Below, in pieces: positions 21,590 to 25,757 of a stretch of 25,757 nt of DNA. Under the pieces are notes generated by a model. That model did no database searches. It was not told the DNA's origin and was given only the letters and a program-made list of their open reading frames with translations. The stretch is taken from contig AVPN01000269.1 of the NCBI GenBank assembly GCA_000695325.1, forward strand, positions 13,008-38,764, in the 5' to 3' direction. Within the stretch, counting starts at the first letter, position 1. Every line of letters starts with the position of its first letter. The DNA comes from Pleurobrachia bachei (taxonomy: Eukaryota > Ctenophora > Tentaculata > Cydippida > Pleurobrachiidae). Made by a program: the position numbers and the translations under genes.

Positions 21590-21761
21590 AGCTTGGAATA
21601 TAATGGAGGTTTAGTATAATTACTTGATAATGGGACAGTAAATAGGAAAACAAGAACATGTAGAAAGTAGATCATTAGCAAACAGTATTAATTATAACAA
21701 ACTTTAAAAACTTCCAATTCGTATTTATTGTAACTTCCAATTCGTGTTAAAACTGTAAAAT

Positions 21762-22397
21762 TTATTGCGATGCAGTAGACATGTTTCCCATTTGATTGAG
21801 CACCTTTTCAACCGCTACAACAAACCCAGGGAAATCAGGGTCCGCCAGACACAAAGTCAGCATTGTCCTGATCTGATCGGTAGGAAGGTGGGTTTTAGTA
21901 TACAGCTCCCCCAGACACTCCCTCACATCCCTCCCCTCCATAACTCTAGCCATCTCAGGGATCGAGTTAGGGCCACTACTGACTGTTGCTGAGGGTTGTT
22001 GGCTAGCGAAATCAGCAAATGCTTCCTTGGTATACTCCTTTTCAAATCTCATGTAAGCGCCAAGTAGACACGCACACTCGATAGCTTGTTTCTCGGCGGT
22101 CAACCCCTCTCCGGGTAAGAATTTGAAGCGAATTTTCCTGACTTTATCGTCTAAGGGTGACTTCATCATGATCAAGATGGCAGCTCCTTTCCGAACCCCC
22201 TTCATCCAACTATAGGTCTCCCAGAATGTGAATGATTCCAGGATTTTAGTGGAACCTTGTGTGATGAGGAGTTTGTGATCGTTCAGTACTGACAGGGTGA
22301 TGGGTTCTATCGGGGTCCCTGTGATGTGATCCCATCTACCTGATAGGAGGAACGCATAACGCTCCAGTTGCCATGATCTTGTGGTGGCGAGTGACAT
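21762..22397 (-). CDS. REC114: REC114 meiotic double-strand-break factor, copy A
   Basis: REC114 acts with MEI4 and IHO1/Mer2 to license SPO11/TOPOVIBL breaks on meiotic chromosomes. 211 residues in one exon. The N-terminal PH-like fold is recognisable from WQLERYAFLL (9-18), LLITQGSTKILESF, WMKGVRKGAAILIM and KIRFKFLPGE, matching the short sequence motifs of the family (human FIFQGQTLLEGF / WLKIVRRVDCLLF / FRVQFSGE). After a 40-residue linker, a C-terminal helical motif LTLCLADPDFPGFVVAVEKVL (about 180-200) matches the human LRLCLMDQNFPAFVEEVEKEL region that binds MEI4. The TAA stop is embedded in an AATAAA poly(A) signal (21766-21761). A C-rich acceptor ending TAAGCAG lies three nt before the ATG. 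It starts 65 nt after the stop of the Mgm101-like gene. Confidence 0.86.
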   Translation of the reverse strand: MSLATTRSWQLERYAFLLSGRWDHITGTPIEPITLSVLNDHKLLITQGSTKILESFTFWETYSWMKGVRKGAAILIMMKSPLDDKVRKIRFKFLPGEGLTAEKQAIECACLLGAYMRFEKEYTKEAFADFASQQPSATVSSGPNSIPEMARVMEGRDVRECLGELYTKTHLPTDQIRTMLTLCLADPDFPGFVVAVEKVLNQMGNMSTASQ

Positions 22398-22462
22398 GAC
22401 CTGCTTAGAGGGGGGGGGGTGGATTGATTGAAGGTAATAAGGAGTATAAAACTACTACAATA
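22398..22462 (-). promoter_or_regulatory. 65-nt intercistronic region with poly-C splice acceptor (copy A)
   Basis: Between the Mgm101-like stop and the REC114 ATG. On the minus strand it is T-rich, then a nine-C run and CTCTAAGCAG/GTC-ATG. There is no AATAAA. A cis-splice from TTAG/GTCC near the Mgm101-like stop to this acceptor would not put REC114 in frame, so the two ORFs are separate cistrons. The layout fits an operon junction resolved by spliced-leader trans-splicing, or a bicistronic mRNA. Confidence 0.6.
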
Positions 22463-23044
22463 TTAATATGGACCTAAGCCTAATTTTTGTGCCATAACGG
22501 ATATTGCTTTTGATCGTAAACTCTCAACACCATATTTCACAGTCCTATCAGTGTAAAGAAGTTCAGATATAGTCTCAGTGAGAAGATGCTCGTTAGAAAC
22601 CAGCCCGTAACGACGTGTTATCAGACATCCACTGTTTACATCCTCTATCTTCATCTCTCCAAGGGGAAATAGGCACCATCCCCCGACACCGAACAATAGG
22701 TTGAGATAGCGGGAATAAGTAGATGCGTGAATGAACTTTGAGCCTGTTTCGGTGGTGATGACATCTAACGGATCGATCCACAGAGGGGATGTTGCCGGGG
22801 TAGATTTCTCCGTGGCAAACACAGTTGTCGATCCGAGGAGAGTTGAATTAGAGAAAATGGAGGATTTACTAGGAAGTGAACTCGCTACTTTCACTGTTTC
22901 ATCAACAACTTGAACAGGCTTCCCGGGGTTCCGATGAGGGCATTGGTGTGCCTCCTCGAATCGTTTTCGGATGGTTTCCGGTAGCGGTGATAATAGAGTT
23001 GAGTTGGGGAGCACTACTCGACCAGCCGCTACTGTAATTATCAT
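22463..23044 (-). CDS. Mgm101/Rad52-like single-strand annealing protein, copy A
   Basis: 193 residues. The C-terminal two-thirds matches the Mgm101 core (Rad52-related annealase required for mtDNA maintenance in yeast): the YSRYLNLLFGVGGWCLFPLGE block (yeast YRRILNKAFGAGGWGLVPR), LITRRYGLV (yeast LVTREYGLI), then VESLRSKAISVMAQKLGLG (yeast EGCKSNALMRCCKDLGVG) at the C-terminus. The yeast C-terminal basic tail is absent. The N-terminal 75 residues are low-complexity and Ser/Thr-rich; a mitochondrial presequence is not convincing, so location is open. The start is the ATG at 23044, four nt after a CGTGTCTAG acceptor; an in-frame GTG upstream is not a credible start. Immediately followed by REC114, which suggests a germline or recombination role, but that is inference. 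Divergent enough that another Rad52-superfamily annealase is possible. Confidence 0.75.
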   Translation of the reverse strand: MIITVAAGRVVLPNSTLLSPLPETIRKRFEEAHQCPHRNPGKPVQVVDETVKVASSLPSKSSIFSNSTLLGSTTVFATEKSTPATSPLWIDPLDVITTETGSKFIHASTYSRYLNLLFGVGGWCLFPLGEMKIEDVNSGCLITRRYGLVSNEHLLTETISELLYTDRTVKYGVESLRSKAISVMAQKLGLGPY

Positions 23045-23837
23045 CTCCCTAGACACGGAAAATTATTACAGAATCTACTGAGATATGTATCGAAATACTA
23101 ATACAAAGCGGTAAAGAATATTGCTGGAGTTGTGGCCAGCACCCCGACCCCGGGCAACTCCCAAGTGATCGAAATGTTCACTCTCACTATTTACATTTAA
23201 GTTTTAACTTTTGGGAAACTCTGATCTTTGTCAATATACATGAAATACTGTTCCTTATACCCCTTTAAAATTTGACATATGCTACATGTCCTTATAGGAG
23301 GAGTTGAAAACGCGCGCACTAGGGATCTGCAGCGCATGTCAACTTTAAAATCAGCGAAGAGTGCAAAAACGCGTTTAAAAAACTTTTAAAAAAATGAGTT
23401 CAAAATTTTTACATTTTTTAACCTAAATGTATCGTATGGACTTGGCGTTACGTTAAATTCTGGGTTCTTTGTGTTCAAAGTGTGACAAATGGGACATTTA
23501 TGAGAAAAGATAAAATGTCAGATCTAAGGTGTAAGAAACTTAATTCGGAAAATTCATATTAACAAAATCACAAGTCAATCTTAATCCTCAGAATTATGAC
23601 TAATTTATCTACTTTTTTTTATAAAAACACATCAAAACTGTTCATGGGGGTCCAAGAAAGGACATTTTTACGATCAATATCTACACTTCACTAAAAACAC
23701 TTGCAGTTTACAGTCATCAGTAGTAACGTTGGTAATTCCGTAATCATCACATCTGAGTTAAAAACATGTTACATATTTGTCAAGACAAGTATTACTATGA
23801 TATAGTGTTTATTTTGGACTGTAAACGACTCGTAGAT
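23045..23837. other. Spacer between the two duplicated units
   Basis: About 790 bp, AT-rich, with no ORF of note. The first 300 bp (to about 23340) are homologous to the DNA upstream of copy B and include a TATAAG-like element on the minus strand near 23295, in a degenerate version of the hairpin at 25640. The remaining 500 bp appear unique in the window. Confidence 0.65.
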
Positions 23838-24515
23838 TTATTTCAGGAATGATAATACGGGACGGTTTCGACGTATAACGTCATCATCAGCAGTAGACAT
23901 GTTTCCCATTTGATTGAGCACCTTTTCAACCGCTACAACAAACCCAGGGAAATCAGGGTCCGCCAGACACAAAGTCAGCATTGTCCTGATCTGATCGGTA
24001 GGAAGGTGGGTTTTAGTATACAGCTCCCCCAGACACTCCCTCACATCCCTCCCCTCCATAACTCTAGCCATCTCAGGGATCGAGTTAGGGCCACTACTGA
24101 CTGTTGCTGAGGGTTGTTGGCTAGCGAAATCAGCAAATGCTTCCTTGGTATACTCCTTTTCAAATCTCATGTAAGCGCCAAGTAGACACGCACACTCGAT
24201 AGCTTGTTTCTCGGCGGTCAACCCCTCTCCAGGCAAGAATTTGAAGCGAATTTTCCTGACTTTATCGTCTAAGGGTGACTTCATCATGATCAGGATGGCA
24301 GCTCCTTTCCGAACCCCCTTCATCCAGCTATAGGTCTCCCAGAATGTGAATGATTCCAGGATTTTAGTGGAGCCTTGGGTGATAAGGAGTTTGTGATCGT
24401 TCAGTACTGACAGAGTGATGGGCTCTACTGGGGTCGCTGTGATGTGATCCCATCTACCCGATAGGAGGAACGCATAACGTTCCAGTTGCCATGATCGTGT
24501 GGTGGCGAGTGACAT
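23838..24515 (-). CDS. REC114: REC114 meiotic double-strand-break factor, copy B
   Basis: 225 residues, nearly identical to copy A over the first 208 (differences include G/A and I/V near residues 27-30). It shares the same PH-domain motifs and the C-terminal MEI4-binding-type helix. The last residues differ completely: after MSTA, copy A ends SQ, whereas copy B continues DDDVIRRNRPVLSFLK. The divergence begins at the left edge of the duplicated DNA, so the longer tail was made by the breakpoint. The stop again overlaps an AATAAA (23842-23837). Its 3' 341 bp are identical to copy A, while the 5' 285 bp carry about 15 differences. The same poly-C acceptor lies three nt before the ATG, 65 nt after the Mgm101-like gene. 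Confidence 0.86.
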   Translation of the reverse strand: MSLATTRSWQLERYAFLLSGRWDHITATPVEPITLSVLNDHKLLITQGSTKILESFTFWETYSWMKGVRKGAAILIMMKSPLDDKVRKIRFKFLPGEGLTAEKQAIECACLLGAYMRFEKEYTKEAFADFASQQPSATVSSGPNSIPEMARVMEGRDVRECLGELYTKTHLPTDQIRTMLTLCLADPDFPGFVVAVEKVLNQMGNMSTADDDVIRRNRPVLSFLK

Positions 24516-24580
24516 GACCTGCTTAGAAGGGGGGGGGTGGAATGATTGAAGTTATTAAGAAGTATAAAACTACAACAATG
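24516..24580 (-). promoter_or_regulatory. 65-nt intercistronic region with poly-C splice acceptor (copy B)
   Basis: Same length and layout as the copy A junction, ending in a seven-C run and TTCTAAGCAG/GTC-ATG. Conservation of length and acceptor in both copies argues that the spacing matters or that the duplication is recent. Confidence 0.6.
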
Positions 24581-25162
24581 TTAATATGGACCTAAGCCTA
24601 ATTTTTGTGCCATAACGGATATTGCTTTTGATCGTAAACTCTCAACACCATACTTCACGGTCCTATCAGTGTAAAGCAGTTCAGAAATAGTCTCAGTGAG
24701 AAGATGCTCGTTGGAAACCAGCCCGTAACGACGTGTTATAAGACACCCACTGTTGACATCTTCTATCTTCATCTCACCCAGGGGAAAGAGGCACCATCCC
24801 CCGACACCGAACAATAGGTTGAGGTAACGGGAATAAGTAGAGGCGTGGATGAACTTTGAGCCTGTTTCTGTGGTGATGATATCTAACGAATCAATCCACA
24901 GAGGGGAGGTTGGCGGGGTAGATTTCTCCGTGGCAAACACAGTTGTCGATCCGAGGAGAGATGAATTAGAGAAAATAGAGGATTTACTAGGAAGCGAACT
25001 CGCTACTTTAACTGTTTCATCAACAACTTGAACAGGCTTCCCGGGGTTCCGATGAGGGCATTTGTGTGCCTCCTCGAATCGTTTTCGGATGGTTTTTGGT
25101 AGCGGTGATAAGACGCTTGAGTTGGGGATTACTACTCGACCAGCCGCTACTGTAATTATCAT
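24581..25162 (-). CDS. Mgm101/Rad52-like single-strand annealing protein, copy B
   Basis: 193 residues, paralogue of 22463-23044 with a constant 2118-bp offset. The annealase core from the YSRYLNLLFG segment to the C-terminal LGLGPY is identical in protein sequence. Differences cluster in the N-terminal region (V/I, T/S, L/V, E/K, Q/K substitutions before residue 40; A/P, P/S and V/I near 95-105). An acceptor GCGTCTAG lies four nt before the ATG. Intronless. It is the first gene of the minus-strand right arm inside this window. Confidence 0.75.
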   Translation of the reverse strand: MIITVAAGRVVIPNSSVLSPLPKTIRKRFEEAHKCPHRNPGKPVQVVDETVKVASSLPSKSSIFSNSSLLGSTTVFATEKSTPPTSPLWIDSLDIITTETGSKFIHASTYSRYLNLLFGVGGWCLFPLGEMKIEDVNSGCLITRRYGLVSNEHLLTETISELLYTDRTVKYGVESLRSKAISVMAQKLGLGPY

Positions 25163-25283
25163 CTCCCTAGACGCGGAAAATTGTTACAGAATCTTGTAAG
25201 ATTTGCACCGAAATTCTAATACAAAGCGGTGAAGAATATTGATGAATTTGTGGCCATTACCCCAGGCAACTCCCAAGTGGTCG

Positions 25284-25564
25284 AAATTTACAAAACAGGC
25301 CACACATACAACGACTCCATCCGCTATATCCGGCTCCGCCTTTCATTTTGTCTGCTGAAGACTGTGCTAATATCAATAAGGGGGTACAGAGGAAACTGTT
25401 TCACTCGATTTAATTCTTATGACAATGATTTTAACCTTATTATCTAACTTATTTCTTTATACAGTCCTAATGACCAATTTAATGTGTATATAGTGATTGT
25501 GAAACCTGATTCAATTCTATTTATAGTTGAACCGGTCAACCCGGCCTTCCCAAAAAAATTTACA
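25284..25564. mobile_element. Candidate 272-bp insertion flanked by 9-bp direct repeats
   Basis: Present upstream of unit B and absent from the corresponding place upstream of unit A. The direct repeat aaatttaca occurs at 25284-25292 and 25556-25564, with a single related sequence in unit A, as a target-site duplication would give. No convincing terminal inverted repeats or ORF are seen, so it could be a small non-autonomous element, or a deletion in unit A at a microhomology. Confidence 0.45.
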
Positions 25565-25639
25565 CGCTCACATTTAAGTTTCCCGAAACTTAAATTTTAG
25601 TCAATAGACATGAAAGACTGTTCCTTTTGGCATATGCTA

Positions 25640-25662
25640 CAGGCCCTTTTATAAAGGGCCTG
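25640..25662 (-). promoter_or_regulatory. Perfect 10-bp-stem palindrome enclosing a TATA-like core
   Basis: CAGGCCCTTT-TAT-AAAGGGCCTG: a perfect 10-bp inverted repeat with a 3-nt loop. The minus strand reads TTTATAAAAGG, a TATA-box-like element about 490 nt upstream of the Mgm101-like copy B start. The equivalent place upstream of copy A has a degenerate version with TATAAG. A promoter role is inference. Confidence 0.4.
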
Positions 25663-25757
25663 GAGCGAATACCGCGCTGGGGGGGAATGCATAATCAATC
25701 ATATCTCCAGTTCCAGATAAGGTACAGAAATCGTTTTGGTATCGTTAGAAAGAGAAA

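Larger units (their letters stand above)
25163..25757. other. Upstream region of duplicated unit B
   Basis: About 600 bp with no credible gene (the open frame at 25229-25447 is short and featureless). It is homologous to 23050-23340 except for an extra segment of about 272 bp (25293-25564). It includes the 25640-25662 hairpin with a central TATAAA. Confidence 0.6.

Noticed and set aside
22397-22470. Mgm101-like and REC114 as one spliced fusion protein
   Set aside because: Joining TTAG at the donor near the Mgm101-like stop to the acceptor before REC114 shifts the REC114 frame in both copies.
22463-23056. Upstream GTG start for Mgm101-like copy A (adds four residues)
   Set aside because: The GTG lies upstream of a splice-acceptor-like AG and is not matched by an in-frame extension in copy B; the ATG at 23044 is common to both.

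Overview
The window is compact, intron-containing nuclear DNA from an animal. Spliced genes with GT-AG introns, GATOR1 and PAF1-complex components, a lipase maturation factor and an LDLa-ectodomain 7TM receptor all point to a metazoan. A mitochondrial-type Mgm101/Rad52-like annealing protein, which I do not know from vertebrates, and dense same-strand gene arrays make an early-branching or otherwise unusual lineage (sponge, cnidarian, placozoan or ctenophore grade) my best guess. That placement is inference. About twelve genes occupy 25.7 kb.

Left arm (1-9373, all on the minus strand, transcribed right to left): two tandem class I SAM methyltransferases (9373-8205 and 7667-6658), a glomulin homologue (6533-5004, with one reading-frame break), NPRL3 of GATOR1 (4753-3185, intronless), and the first eight coding exons of LMF2 (2882 to about 441), which runs off the left edge through a 54-bp minisatellite.

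Middle (9374-17561, plus strand): an orphan GPCR with signal peptide, about eight LDLa modules and seven TM helices but no leucine-rich repeats (10394-13695), then a lysosomal phospholipase A2/LCAT-family lipase (15406-17561, eight exons). Its promoter and first exon exist twice, 720 bp apart. LMF2-type factors act in ER folding of secreted lipases, so an LMF2 gene and a lipase gene in one window is a mild coincidence that I do not press.

Right arm (18018-25162, minus strand): LEO1 (four exons), mitochondrial ribosomal protein mS25, and a tandemly duplicated two-gene unit. Each unit has an Mgm101-like single-strand-annealing protein followed, 65 nt later, by REC114, the PH-domain meiotic double-strand-break factor. 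The unit repeats with a constant 2118-bp offset.

The strongest candidates for something new are these. (1) A bicistron-like Mgm101-like/REC114 cassette, duplicated as a unit, links an annealase gene to a meiotic DSB-initiation gene. (2) A perfect 341-bp identity tract covers the 3' half of both REC114 copies against about 5% divergence in the 5' half, which looks like recent gene conversion. (3) In most genes a consensus 3' splice site lies only 2-11 nt before the start codon, and intergenic gaps are short, as expected for spliced-leader trans-splicing and operons. (4) The duplicated lipase first exons differ only at synonymous sites. (5) Two intronic minisatellites start beside exon ends, and each unit carries a 5' splice-site-like motif.

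All product names come from recognising family motifs by eye. No database search was run. Exon boundaries were set by GT-AG sites and reading-frame phase.
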